Origin: Amoebophrya sp. A120
Lineage: Eukaryota > Sar > Dinophyceae > Syndiniales > Amoebophryaceae
DNA length: 64,000 nt
Direction: 5' to 3'
NCBI GenBank assembly: GCA_905178155.1
Contig: CAJINV010000016.1
Coordinates: forward strand, 310,001 to 374,000
Both the position numbers and the translations under genes were made by a program. This document shows positions 46,465 to 58,093 of this stretch, piece by piece. Position 1 is the stretch's first letter, and each line of letters begins with the position of its first letter. The notes under the pieces are model-generated. The model had not been told where the DNA came from. It saw only the letters and a list, made by a program, of their open reading frames with translations, and ran no database searches.

Positions 46465-49040
46465 TCCGGTGTGGTCTGGTAAAGATGTCTCGCTGGTGTT
46501 TTTTACATGGCCCAGTTGTTGCTCCTCGTTGATGTCAAGTAGAGTCCCGGAAGTAGAATTATTTGCTGTCGTATTTATTGTCTTTTTCTTGTGCAGTATG
46601 TTGAAACAAGTTGGATTTATTTTGTGTTGAAAGATCCTGTCGATAAGATGAAGGCCGGAACCAAATCTTGGGTCAACGTCAAAGTCAGTTCGGAGGTCGT
46701 TTCGTGAACCTTATGGAAGGGGTGAAACAACAGTACAACGGAGGAATAGTCCGTCGTAAATGACAGAATCAACCGATGGATCTAATTGTTCGATGAGGAT
46801 GATTTGCTGATATGCGGCTCATCTGCTGCAGAAAGCGTTGTTGCCATGCATAAAGCGCATCATCCGGTGCTCCTACTTACTTACAACAATCTCCTGGTCG
46901 CATTGGCATTCATCATCCTGTGTCTCAATGTCAATTTCTAGTTTTGCTTTTGCATGCAGGTCCTGCATGACAAAGACGGTCTATCATGCTATTCCCCACT
47001 TCTCGCGTACTTTTTCTTTTCATAAGCGCCGCATCCTTGGATCGGGAGCTAGACATCGACGTGGAGGTGGTAGTTTCGACAAGAAATTTGTAATGCAAAA
47101 CTACCTTCTGGCAAGAAATTTGTAATGCGGCAACTTCCTTCTGTAGCGCAAAAAACCTACTACTACCTTTTGGCAAGAATAAGTCTATCAGATTGCAAAA
47201 CGTCGTCCCAAACTAATTTCTTCTTATTGTGTTGTTGAATTCGATGCAAAGCAAAGGAACAAGACTTTCGGAAAAACGAAAAAAGTAGATCTATACTCAC
47301 ATCTTGTATGTACAACCACTTAGATAGCGTTGCTCGCGAGGATACTGCGGCCGAACAAAGTCTACTAGTACTACTGCTTCACTCCAACTAGAACTACGAA
47401 CTACGATGCCGTCGCTTATAACAAGAACTGATCTAGTACTCAGAAGGGCGTCGAGCGTTTTAATTTATCAGGTGTAGTAACAAAAATTTAGGTAATGCAG
47501 TACAACTCGTAATTGGAAACGTCACGCGGTCATCAATCAAGAAGGTAATTTTACTATCTCTGTTCGCATGATCTTCAAGTTCTTGACGCAACACCTACTT
47601 CCTCTGTTGGCGAAGCATCATTCACGACAGGATGTTGACCTGAGGTGCAAGAGGAGGGTACTTCTAGTACAACAAGTGATAGAAGAAAAGATGAAGTGCG
47701 CAGTATTATAGTCATGTGGGCGTGACTAGGCTCACCTGCTGCTATCGTGCAGTCTCTTGATGATCGCGATCAACATAGTACAGCTCGCAAATCTTCGCTG
47801 GCCTTTCTACTTCGGTCGCAATGAGTAGAGTAGCCTTATGTCTTTTTATTCGTTGGGAAAAAACAAATATGATGCGAGCCATCCCGAGTACTACTAGCTG
47901 TTCTCGCACGACTTGGAGCCTCGAGGCAGTAATTCCATCTTAGTGTCAGCTCTTCTAGCCGCATTGCTGATATTTTGACTCAACCTTTCATCTCCAAAGG
48001 AGTACTCCTCCTGGCTGCAGCGTGGTAACAACTTTATTTTTAATATTCTGTCCTCGTCCATTCAAAACTGGTGCAAACATAGATGTTGTCTCGTCCAAAT
48101 CCTGGAAATTACAGTACAAGCCAGCAGACAAATGCGAGCTGGATCTCGCGACTTTCAATTCGCTATCTCCCGGATAATGCCCGTTTGTTCTACCAAGGTG
48201 CGTAACTTCCAGTTTATATACTTGATTCACAAGATAGACCAGGCGAACAAAAGTTGGCATATTCAGTTGCGTTGGAGGTGTGCAGTTTGCGAACACAGTT
48301 TTGTATGAGTTTGACTGTGAAAAATCACAGCTGAAGTAGGCACGTTTGCACTTGCTTTTGTTCGTCGCAGCTACTTTCCGCAGCGTTTCTCACATGCACC
48401 ACAAGCAACTGCTCGTGTTCGCGAGAGTTGAACAAGTTGTAGTCTGAGCATGTTTTCATCATCATTGAAATTGCTTGCTGCGAAAGCACACAGACCACAT
48501 TTGCGAGAGCACAGCACATCAACAGTTTGCCTCTTCCGAAGGAGCAGATGAGGATCGACGTATGTATAGCGGCAGGGGAACAAAACAGGAAAGGCTCCCA
48601 ATTTTTCCCACACGAACCAGCTGCAGTACTAGCAGCAAGATCCGGAAGAATATGGCAAGAAGTCGTCGAGTTTGTGTTTCCCTTTCCTCGTTGTCGTCTG
48701 ACGCAAAATGAGCTGCACGACCTCCACGGCAGACCACAGCCAGGGCGGCCGTCGAACCGTCACTGCACTCCAAGATCGGCTAGCTTCCACCGGTCTTCAC
48801 TCCAGCGAATCCAAAAAGCCCCGGATTTTGGTGAAAAACGTGGCTCTGATAGAATTTTCCAGGCGGTGTATCACGATACAGAAAATGAATAAGTTCATCT
48901 TGCCTGTCGTAGTGGTAGTTGTGACGCCGGCATGAACGAAAATTAATTGAATTTGAAACACATTCTAACTACAACGTAGATAGAGATACACAGAGAAAAT
49001 TTTTTATACGTACACATATTTCATCTTGATCATCTCTTTT
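46465..49040. other. Intergenic region, no gene recognised
   Basis: AT-rich, with short unrecognised frames on both strands (for example minus strand 48296-47988). Bases 46950-47160 hold isolated introner-like words (AAATTTGTAATGC twice, CTGCATGACAAA) but no inverted-repeat ends, so I cannot call an element. Confidence 0.4.
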
Positions 49041-51821
49041 TTACCGCCAAATGACTTCGATGTCGTTGTGTCCGCCCTCGTGCACCCACCAGGGAGGAAA
49101 GGGCCGCAGACTATGCATTGCAAAAGTATTGTATCGCACTAGTATGATTTGCATTACAAATCTCCACAGCATGAGAAATGAAATTTGTGATGCTGAATGA
49201 CCTTAGGAAAAAGATTTGTAATGCATAACTGCAATTACTACGAGTACGATACTTTTGCACAGGATACAGACACGCTTCGTACAAAGCTTTCCCGTGGTCA
49301 ATCGGCACTTCCAAGTCGGCCGTGCCGTGGATCAGAAATACGGGGGCGTCCACTTCCTATGCATTGCAAAAGTGTGCTCGTATAAATGCATTACAAATTT
49401 CCTCAGCGTGAGAACAATGCGGATTTACCTCAAGAATACGATTTGTAACGCATGACTGCAATACGAGTACGATACTTTTGCACAGGATACTTCCTTTATC
49501 TTGTGCACGTTTTGGAAGACGTCGTACCAGGGGCTGTGCTGAATTTTGCTGTATACCACCGCCAGGCCGGATTTCAGCGCGGAGTGGAGAATGAGCCCCC
49601 CGAGGCCGTGCTGCAGCTCGTTTGCCAGGTGGATGCTCGGCGCGGAGCCGACGGACTGTCCGTAAAGAATTATCTGCGACATCGGGATGTTGCACTCCTC
49701 GTTCAGTTATGCATTGCAAAATTATCGTACCACTAGTTCGATCGTTCGAAAAAACAAAAATGTATGCAGTTTGTCATGCTGAATCAGGTAGAAAGTTAGA
49801 TTTGTAATGCTAGATGACTGCAATGATCTTTACGAGTGCGATAATTTTGCCATGCGTATGAGATACAGGAATGCGGCCTGGATGTCCGCATACAGGTTGC
49901 GCTCCGACGGCTCGCCCGTGCTGCACCCGTAACTGTGATGTTGAAGAAGCAGGTGTTTGGTCTTTGTTGAATACCCTAAATGCTGGTGTCGTGTCACAGT
50001 TTACTATTCTGCCCTTTACTGCAAAACATCGATTTTTCCGACACTAGTTTTGTACTAGTACGCTGATTGACGATGTTGATGTGTTTTATCTGTCGTCGAC
50101 AAATAGTTCTGATACGTACCCTGAGTAGTCATACGCCAGCACACTGACGTCGCACTTCGCGGCGATATCTCGGAGATGAGGAAACATCAAGCCTATGTCA
50201 GTGCTATTGCCGTGGGAGAAGATTATGGTCTGCGATCAACCGAAAAAACTGTTTTACTGTGATGATTTTCCTTTTTTCAATGAATCAATTACGGGCACGA
50301 CAAACATACCGGGAACATTTTTCATGCGTGGTAGATGGATACGTGGGGAAAAGACGGGCAACGTAACAAACAATGCCGTTTTGTCTTGTATTTGATGTAG
50401 AAGGAAGACATCAAATTACGACTGTGCTCTCGTGCTCGTCCATCCCCTGCATCACAAGTTCATTATAATGAAACAGTTTTTTCTTGCGATATCTTTCCTT
50501 TCCTTGCCAGAGAGCTGCTTGACGATGATCCTGCCACTTTGGCATGATCTCCTCCGGCGCCCCCAGCTGCTGTTTTTTTGAAGTGAAACGCCCTGAGTTC
50601 GTTTCCGACTACCGTGTGCAGCGTGACCGTTTCTACCGTAATATCCTGTGTAAAAACGTCCGCGCGGCCCCAGGTTTGTTTTATGGAGATCTGCATGGTC
50701 AATAAACTATTCTCTCATGCGAAGCCCCATGATGTTGAGAAGAATTGTCTAGCGTTGCTTTGGATTTTGTGATGCTCGAATCAGCGGAAACTGCTGGATC
50801 TTTGAAACTACTGCCCTAGCTGAACGCCACTACATTGCGCACCAAAACGAAAAATTGTGATGCGCAATAGCCAAAGCTTGCTTATTTGTGTAGCAGCTTC
50901 CCGATGTTGACTCTGTGGAGGTGGGGACGTTTTCACTCAGGATACGTTATCCCCAAAGCCGTGGACAGGTCCGGAATCGGTTCGGGAAACGGAGATGAGC
51001 TCCTAGAACACAGCAACGCTTTCCCCGTGTCGCTCAGGTAATACCCCGGCGGACAGGGGGGGAAAAGCTATCCTATGTAAAAACGCCCCCACCCCATGGC
51101 TGTCATGCGAATCCGGAGCCCCATGAGAAGCATTTGTCCTCGTGCGTTTGGCATCTGTAAGGCTCCCTCCCATCAGCGTAATAGGTTAGGGCTGCGATGC
51201 TGCTGAAAGAGCGAAACAGGACTGCACCAGAGGGCCAGACTTGTCATGCGCAACAGCCAATGCTTGTTGATTTGTCTAAGCAAATTTCCCATCTTGAACA
51301 TGGGGTGGGAACGTTTTTACTTAGGATAAAAACGCCACCGAATTCACGATCCGTTTCTTCACCCCCGGCACCGCCATGAGGCACCCCAGGAGGCAGACCA
51401 CGCCATCGCACCCGCCCTGGGGGGGTCGTCTGTCCGTCGCGAGATCCGTCGTCGAGGATGAGGAACTACTGGAGGACTGGCCGAAAGATTCCGGCATGTT
51501 GGTCGTGCAGGAGTTATTTGATCCTATCGATGTCGTGTCCAACGAACTAGGTACTTCTATTTCATCTCTCGCAGCTGCACGACAGACACCACGACAACAG
51601 GAACTTGGTTCTACTTTGCAAACTCTTACTCTAGTACTAAGTTGTACATCTTTAGTCCACATCAGCAGCGGCGTTGTGAATATATCATCGAAGCAACAGC
51701 GAAAAAAGCACACCCGGAGATGCTCTTGCTCTTGAAGAAGCTCTAGTGCTGTAACTACTAGAAATTCTTCGTTTATTGTCGCTTGACCACCACACGGTCT
51801 GAAGGTTACAGCGAGTAGCAC
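49041..51821 (-). CDS. ABHD17-like alpha/beta hydrolase (serine hydrolase, probable protein depalmitoylase)
   Basis: ABHD17 enzymes remove palmitate from proteins at membranes. The N-terminal exon (51821 to about 51328) is variable; ATGs at 51821 and 51497 are both possible starts. It ends with a Cys-rich patch (CDGVVCLLGCLMAVPG) and VNSVAF, then FPPCPPGYYLSDTGKALL, matching the Cys-rich, palmitoylated N terminus and FxPPxPxY region of the family. Catalytic core: TIIFSHGNSTDIGLM, VSVLAYDYSGYGCSTGEPS, IILYGQSVGSAPS (nucleophile Ser in GQSVG), VFLIHGTADLEVPIDHG (acid Asp) and EGGHNDIEV (His). The protein stops soon after, with IWR, slightly shorter than usual. Five introners (H2, H1, D11, D10, D9) interrupt coding sequence, and removing each restores the family alignment. 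One GT-AG type intron lies within the GYG segment near 50110-49930. Confidence 0.85.
49112..49266. mobile_element. Introner D9
   Basis: Family D ends, direct repeat CAGAC (49107-49111, 49267-49271). Removal joins YEACL to RPFPPWWVHEG in the ABHD17-like gene. Confidence 0.95.
49358..49489. mobile_element. Introner D10
   Basis: Family D ends, direct repeat CTTCC (49353-49357, 49490-49494). Removal joins HKIKE to VDAPVFLIHG. Confidence 0.95.
49706..49855. mobile_element. Introner D11
   Basis: D-type inverted ends around GCAAAATTATCG; boundaries uncertain by a few bases. Removal joins AFLYLI to LNEECNIPMS in the ABHD17-like gene. Confidence 0.8.
50642..50944. mobile_element. Introner H1
   Basis: Family H ends (TATCCTGTGTAAAAACGTCC; GGGGACGTTTTCACTCAGGA), flanking CGTAA/CGTTA. 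Removal joins STALGI to the VETVTLHTVV exon. Confidence 0.85.
51069..51327. mobile_element. Introner H2
   Basis: Family H ends (TATCCTATGTAAAAACGCCC), flanking A-run of at least four bases. Removal joins VNSVAF to FPPCPPGYYL in the ABHD17-like gene. Confidence 0.8.
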
Positions 51822-52906
51822 AGCCTAGTACAGCGCCGCGTTCCAAGTTGCAGCGACAAGATCGCTGATGAACAGGCACAAATGTTGGTGACTTAGTAGA
51901 TGTTGACAATGGAGACGATGTGGGCTCGTCATGTCAGCACCAACAGCTCGACTTACAATATTTTTTTACCAGATCGGTTCTTGTGCTTGTTCGGCTGGTT
52001 ATTTGCCTTGTACTCGTTTCCACAGGGGGGCACTATTCTTGCACAAGTTGCTTCTGGCCGAGGCCGTATTTCCGGTTCATATGTACAGTTCATTTTTCCC
52101 AATGTTGTTGTAGCAGAAGCGCTACAATATGTACAGTTGTATTTGTAATGTGGTAATACTTTTTCTGAAGGTATTAAAGGCGACCGATATTGCTTGTAGG
52201 AGTTGTGTTCTCGTGAAAGTTAAAGTTTTTTGGATTTTTGTACAGACAACCTAATCGAAAATTGAAATTGAACAAATAGGTGTGCTGTGTGAGATTCATT
52301 TACAAAAGGAAAAAGCGGTTTTTGCAATACTCGGTAAATTTTATTCTGTCCAAGATAGTACATGGCAAACTGTCGTGGTTGGTCTCGATTGCTTGTTTCA
52401 TCTTCTAGGTGAAGCTGCTGCTGAAGATAAGACTGAATCATCTGTAGGGTTCCTCGTTGTAGCAGGAAACTACGGTAGATGACAAAGGAAATCATAATAT
52501 ATCACTGTGAATGAAATGCGAATCTAAAAAAAGAGGTACTAGAGGAAAAGTGCGCATAAGGCACTTGCTGTGCTGGTGTCCTCACGTCTCCAAGAAAACT
52601 CAAACTGCGTGTGCAACTGCAATAACAAATCCTGTCGATTTCATTTTCAACCAACTTCCTAGTTGTATACTCAACCACGATCTCTGTACTTTTGGTTTCG
52701 CCTTCATCGTGATTATCGTTGTCATAATGTTCCGGCTGATGTAGTACAAGAACCGGTCCACCTTCACCTGTCGCTTCTTGCTTCACTACACCAACTGCCC
52801 CTTCGACAGTTTCCGATCATCCTTGTTTCCCTTCTGTATGACACCGCTCCCGAGCGTCAGGCTGATAGCTGTTGCGTGTTCCTCATTCGCGTTGGTTTAA
52901 TTTCAC
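51822..52906. other. Intergenic region with one undecided frame
   Basis: Separates the ABHD17-like gene from the end of the DUF2237 membrane gene. A minus-strand frame at 52786-52502 (acidic, with NDNHDEGETKSTEIVVEY) looks compositionally coding, but I could not connect it to a gene. It may be a further 3' exon of the DUF2237 gene if the stop near 52907 is bypassed. Confidence 0.4.
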
Positions 52907-55900
52907 TCAGAGCCTGTGTCACATTCTGCAGGATCGGATCAAGCTACTTCGCATGACAAGTTTCCAATGCGCCGACCTGCGATGGAATGCGTGCGGAGTT
53001 ACTCATGATCGAGGCGCAATTTGTAGCTTCGTCCTCGTCGTTTATTTGGATTTCTTTGCCTTATCATGCTATAATCTTGCATGCACCACCACAAATCATT
53101 CAAGCGAAATTAATCACGCCCCAGCGACCAACGTAACGCTTGAGAACTACGCCATACTGTGCCCCGTTGCACTCGTCTTGGAACCCGTTTTCTTGCTCCC
53201 AGCTTGTTTCACACCGACGGCCTCCCCTTCCTCCGTCGACGCAGCGGTTTTCTTCTTCCCGCCTCCACTGCCGCTCAACCCCGCCGCGTCGTCACCGCGC
53301 GAAAAAAACGTCCAGCGGGAGGTGGAGCTCCAGAACTTCCTGAAGAACACATCGCCCCCGGTGGTCGCCTGGTGCGATTGCGGTTGGAAGTGGTGTGCCC
53401 CAATGCAAAAAACCGCGAGGATCAGCAGAGGCACGAAAATATCATTTGTAAAAACGTCCCCACCCCATAGTCGTCTCATGCAAATCTGCATGCCAAAAAA
53501 GTTTCTCATGCGGAGCCACATGAGAGGCATTTTCTAGCCGTGTTTTGGAATTTGTGATGCTATAACCAGCACGATACTCGAGATCTGCGATGCTGGTGAA
53601 CTACCCAAAGAGGATTTTTACGCTACGGGGCCAAACTTGTCATGCGAAACAAGCAAAGCTGGTTGATTTGTCTAGCAGATTTCCCATCTTGACTCTGGGG
53701 TGGGGACGTTTTTGCTCAGGATAGAAAAGCATCATCCACAGGGAATCCAGGAAGAACACGCCCGATTTCTTCTCTTGCTCCTCCTCCTCGACGTTTATCA
53801 AATGCAAAAATGTCTCGGTCTGGAAGAATGCAGACTTGTCATGCATATTTCTCATGAACCCTGATGCCCGTAATGCATGACCTAGCATCACAGACTTTTA
53901 GAGGGCTTCCTGATCATGCGCCTTCCATATGAGAAATGCCCTCTCCGCGTAGCACAAACTGGACCTTTCTTGCTGGTCATGCAACACTAATTTTTTTAGA
54001 ATCCAAAAACAGCATGACAAGTTGCATTCTTCCAGACCCAGACATTTTTACATTTGATAACGTTGCCGGACCCGCGTAGTTCCGAGACCGCCGCGCCGTG
54101 GTTATGGCGTTCTCAAACGTTACATTCTCAACTGTTACACGAATTTATAATGCAAGAAGGGCAAAAGTGAAACGAGGAAGATTGCGCCTTTTGCATTACA
54201 GATTTGGGATGGATTGTAGTGCTATTCCTATTTAGCGCGTCGAGAAGTTGTCATGCGAAGAAGGCTTGATCGTGTGAATTGTGCTAGTGTTTGTGCATGA
54301 CAAATCATGTAACAGTTGAGAATGTAACGATTGAGAACGTCATAGTGGTCCCTCTTTCCGTGCAGGGTCGTCGCAGCAGAGGTCGAACCTTGTTGCGTAG
54401 CTCCAAGGACTGCCTGCTTCGTTTTCTGCTTCTGCACTTTCTTGGTCATGAGCATTTTCTCCCCCTGCTTGTTCTCGGCTCCAAGTTGCACGAAGGAAGA
54501 AAAAGAGCCAGCTGCACCGCCCAAGAATTGCTCAGCTGCTTCACCAAGCTTGACTTCGCCCTCCATCGCTGCACCACCCGCACCCACTTCGCCAGAAACG
54601 GAAGCAACTGCTCCTGTCGGGGTCGCAGTGGTGGTCTGGTTTTTCGCCGAATTGGTCGTGTCGATTTTTTTCTTGAGCAGCTCCTGAATCTCCTCCGCCG
54701 TGGTCGTTTTCGAGAGGCGGGGCAGCTTTTCCTCATGGCTCTCCTGCTGGATCGTGTTGTACAGGTCCAGCAGGTAGGCCTTTTTGCCCGCATCGTTCCC
54801 CGCTTGAATCACACACCTGTGGTTTTTCATGGCAAAAATATTGAAGCGCAGCTGCAAGAAGAAATGCACTCATGTTGCTCTTGTTGCGGTGCGTCCTGTG
54901 TGCATCAATGGTTGACAAAACAAGTGGTCGTCCTGCGAAATATTAGGAATTATGCGCAGCATAGGCATACCACAGGCACAGGAGTACCAAATATAGCCGC
55001 CGGGGCGGGGGTAGTGAGGTCGTGGGCGTTTTTTTTCCGACAGCCGCCTTGGCCGCGGCTTTGCTTTTTCTGGGCTCGCCATACCGCCGTGAGTAACGTT
55101 ATGCCGCACGGTATGGCGGTCACTTGAGAAACGTCGCGAATTTTGGCACATTTCCAAAATTCCTTTCCGAAAGCGAGCCCCCATGCTATGGGGCCGATCC
55201 GGGCGCCACGGGGGGCGCCCAAAAAGCGAAGAAAAATCGGGCCCGTAGCATGCGGGTTGGCTTTGCGCGTCTGGCGCGCTTTTTCTCTTTTGCGTTTTTA
55301 TTTTTCACGCCGGCGCTTTTTGCAAAGCTCCCCAGGCTCTGAAACCGGCGAAAAGGCGGCCGCTTTCGCGGCCGCCCAAAATGCTTCGAAATCGCGGCCG
55401 TGCCATGCTGTTCCGCTGTTCTGATTTTGGGCGCGTTTTCTGCGCGCCTCTTTTTGGGCGCCCCAAATCGCCAGAAACTAAGGCGGTGGGCTCCTCAGAA
55501 GGGCGCCCCTTTTGCCGGCTCCCCTGCGTCGTTTTATCAAGTGTGAATCGATAGTTTTCGACCTGGCTTTTTTGTTTTCAAAGCTCCGTCCGCTTGATAA
55601 TTGAAAATTTTTTTTGTCAAAAAACTCTTTCGTCCGCTTGAAAACTGCCGGTCGTTTTGCTGGCTGGGTGTCAAAAAAACTCCCCGGTTAGAACCGTTCG
55701 GTGACCTCACTACATACAAAGCCCCAAAATAAGTAAGTACTTATCATCACGAATAGTATCTATCAATTATGAAGTTGTCAAAATATTACGTGTGCATGAG
55801 CGACAAAATGCCCGTGTAGACTTCGCCTGGCAGCGAACCAACTCCCGCCTTCTCGTATCAAGTGCAAAAATGTCTGGGTCTGGAAGAGTGTACACTTGTC

Positions 55901-58093
55901 ATGCAGATTCGATTGTCCATGACCCATGAGGTCTGAAATGCGGGACTTAGCATGACAGCCTCTGCGAGGTCTCTGCCATGCCTATCCTGCATGAGAACCT
56001 CCTCCCTTCCAACTTGGTCGAAAGTGCGCAGCTTTTGGCACTCATGCAACACAGATTTTTGTATGCTTCAGGTTTACCATGACAAGTTACCACCTTCCAG
56101 ACCCAGACATATTTGCAATTCATATCTCGTCCCAGTGGCCGAGATACTCGGGCTTCAGGGTGCTCTCCGGGATCGCGTCGCACTTGATTTCGTATCCTGT
56201 GCAAAAGTATCGCACTCGTATAAATGCAGGTCTTGCATTACAAATTTCTTTATCAAGGCAAATCAGCATTACAAATTTTCTTTCTCATGCTGGGAAAATT
56301 TGCAATGCATTTATACGATTACGATACTTTTGCAGTTCATACTTCGATGGTGGGGTCGATTTTCAGCACGTACCCCGAATACGCCCAGACGCAGATGCAC
56401 CAGGGCTGCCCGGTGAACTCGTTACTCCAGGCCCCCTGCTTGGTGTTTGTAGAGAAGTTGTTCGGCAGCTTGGCGGTGCAAATCTGGTGCAACCCGGCGT
56501 CCCCCTGTTCCGGGCCGCCACCGTCGCAGTATATGGAGTTCGCAACCGTTACATTCATTGCCGGCTGTTACATGAACAATTGGGCTCGCCCGAACAGCAG
56601 TAGTGCTGGGCGGGACCGCGAGCGCGACCAGTTTGCTATACACCGATAGTGATCAGAATGAATTGCCATCTCAGAATCATCGAGGTTCTAGTTTGCGCGT
56701 CTTGCATTACAGATTGGGAACAACGGATTTCCATGCTATTGAGTGCGTCGAAAACTTGTCATCCAAAGGAGCCGTAGAATGTGAAGGCTCACAGGGGATT
56801 TGTATGGCAAATCATGCAAGTAGAAGTACAGCATATGAATGTCACGTTCTTTGAGAAAGCCATACAATAACCGCTCCGGGTCGGACCAACATTTTCTCCG
56901 CACTTCCTATGCATTGCAAAAGCATCGCGCTCGTGGTAATCGCTATCATGCGTGACATCAGCTTCTTCTTTTCAAGTTAACCGTAACTCGCATTAGCATT
57001 AAAAATTTCATCATTTCTCATGCTGGTGAGGGAATTTGTCATGAGATTTCTACTAGAATGATGCTTTTGGTTTTGCAATGAATACTTCCGTATCCTGAGC
57101 AAAAGCAGCCCCAACCAAGAACCGATCAACCCCCTGAGAACTTGTCACTTAAACTTTTATGCAGCCCCGACTGCGTTGTAAGTAGTCTCACGCACAAGAA
57201 CCCCAAGCCCAACATGCTGAGGATCATAATCACGACAGGAACAAAAAAATTTGCCATGCAACTGCACTAGCTAGTAAGTACCTAACGACTGCAGGAGAGA
57301 CCGAAGCTTGTCATGCCCAATAGACAAGAAAGTTCTCACTTTAGCTGGAGGGTGGGGGCATAATTTTTACACGACAGGATATTCTCGTTTGGTTCCCCAT
57401 ACAGGTTCTTCGGCAGCGCTTCGTATTCTGTGCAAAAGTATCGCACTCGTACTAATACTTGAATTGGAATCATGCAAAACAAAGATGCTTCATCGGCTTC
57501 CTCACTTGAATTATCGGCATCACAACTTCTACTTCTAAGAAGTAATTGTCACGCATTTCGTACTAGTACGATAATTTTGCAATGCCTACCTCTTTTGCCC
57601 CTTGGTGATCCGCGGAAGCCTCTTGCTCGTGGACGGGACTGGTGGCACCGGCAGAAGCGCCCGGCGTACTAGAGGTTTCTCAAATGCAAATATGTCTGGG
57701 TCTGGAAAGTTGTGATGCAGGTCACTGAATAATAAGCACACTGTAATGCGCAGCCAAGCATAACAAGTTTTTTCATGCTTCTGCGTTGCGTATTCCGCAT
57801 GAGAAACTGCGTGTTTGCATGACAGGCAAGAGGAGCTTTTGGTTGCCACGCAATGCAGATCCCAGAGTCGTGCCAGACTAGCATGACAAGTCTCGCAATC
57901 TCCCAGACGCAGACCCAGACATATTTGCAATCCATAAGGTTCCCGCCTTCGCAAGCGCTTGCTTGGCTAACCGCCGCATCTTTCCGCTCGCGGGAGTAAC
58001 AAGCCCGGTCAGGAGGCCGGTAGGAAAAAGAGAAAACGAAAAGACCCGCATTTTCCTTGTGAGTTCGCCCAATGTTGAGGCAGGTGGTGTCAA
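52907..58093 (-). CDS. DUF2237-type domain protein with signal peptide and C-terminal membrane anchor (copy 1)
   Basis: ATG at 58051 opens a good signal peptide (MRVFSFSLFPTGLLTGLV); an ATG at 58093 is an alternative. After a Ser/Ala/Glu linker comes a domain I match by eye to DUF2237: NLYGEPNEKCG, SGYCDGG, GLHQICTAKLP, FSTNTKQGAWSNEF, QPWCICVWAYSGYV, CDAIPESTL. In bacterial DUF2237 the pattern is N-FG-P-C, TG, D-G-H-VCA, GN-LS, W-CLC and a trailing L-rich strand. Then come SLPGEVYTGILSLMHT, an exon CVIQAGNDAGKKAYLLDLY, a Gln/Thr/Gly linker and one membrane segment (LWMMLFVPLLILAVFCIG), followed by a basic Ser/Gly tail with stop near 52907. Topology would be N terminus outside or in the lumen. 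Eleven introners interrupt it, and a GC-rich block (55011-55713) lies in a long intron between about 55790 and 54815. Confidence 0.75.
52919..53156. mobile_element. Introner C8 (diverged), at a stop codon
   Basis: The right end matches family C (TTGAGAACTACGCCATA); the left end is worn. Direct repeat CTGTG (52914-52918, 53157-53161). If spliced, DUF2237 copy 1 ends TGHRL; if retained, it ends TGHSMA. Confidence 0.65.
53440..53723. mobile_element. Introner H3, in the membrane segment
   Basis: Family H ends, direct repeat GAAAA (53435-53439, 53724-53728). Removal joins LWMMLF to VPLLILAVF and so completes the transmembrane helix of DUF2237 copy 1. Confidence 0.9.
53796..54059. mobile_element. 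Introner A13
   Basis: Family A ends, direct repeat ACGTT (53791-53795, 54060-54064). Removal joins GSGN to the VEEEEQEKK exon of DUF2237 copy 1. Confidence 0.9.
54103..54344. mobile_element. Introner C6
   Basis: Family C ends, direct repeat GTGGT (54098-54102, 54345-54349). It lies between the GKRDHY exon and the HGAAVSELRG exon of DUF2237 copy 1. Confidence 0.9.
55011..55713. mobile_element. GC-rich block with short terminal inverted repeat, inside an intron
   Basis: Starts GTAGTGAGGTC (55011-55021) and ends with its exact reverse complement GACCTCACTAC (55703-55713). The interior is much richer in G and C than the flanking introns and has no convincing reading frame. No target-site duplication is seen, so its mobile nature is an inference. 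Confidence 0.45.
55856..56124. mobile_element. Introner A14
   Basis: Family A ends, direct repeat TCTCG (55851-55855, 56125-56129). Removal joins LGHWDE to KAGVGSLPGE in DUF2237 copy 1. Confidence 0.95.
56193..56341. mobile_element. Introner D12
   Basis: Family D ends, direct repeat TTCG. Removal joins DPTIE to IKCDAIPEST in DUF2237 copy 1. Confidence 0.9.
56532..56864. mobile_element. Introner C7
   Basis: Family C ends, flanking CAGTA/CAATA. Removal joins TRSGY to CDGGGPEQ in DUF2237 copy 1, matching TGYCDGG in copy 2. Confidence 0.85.
56908..57084. mobile_element. Introner D13, adjacent to H4
   Basis: Family D ends, direct repeat CTTCC (56903-56907, 57085-57089). Only about six bases separate it from introner H4. 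Confidence 0.85.
57091..57381. mobile_element. Introner H4, adjacent to D13
   Basis: H-like ends (TATCCTGAGCAAAAGCAGCC; TTTTTACACGACAGGATA), flanks CTTCCG/TTCTCG. Removing H4 and D13 joins GEPNE through K to CGENVGP, matching GQPVEKCG in copy 2. Confidence 0.8.
57424..57588. mobile_element. Introner D14
   Basis: Family D ends (TATTCTGTGCAAAAGTATCG; CGATAATTTTGCAATGCCTA). Flanking repeat unclear. Removal joins QGAKE to ALPKNLYGE in DUF2237 copy 1. Confidence 0.8.
57678..57936. mobile_element. Introner A15
   Basis: Family A ends, direct repeat AGGTT (57673-57677, 57937-57941). Removal joins ALAKAG to TSSTPGAS in DUF2237 copy 1. Confidence 0.9.

Noticed and set aside
54291-55127. Plus-strand 278-codon frame
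   Set aside because: It starts inside introner C6, runs antisense to a conserved minus-strand exon (AGNDAGKKAYLLDLY) and ends in intron sequence. No family features.
9356-57936. Recurrent words with variable spacers resembling a CRISPR array
   Set aside because: The repeats are dispersed, inverted and tied to exon borders. There is no regular repeat-spacer period and no cas gene.
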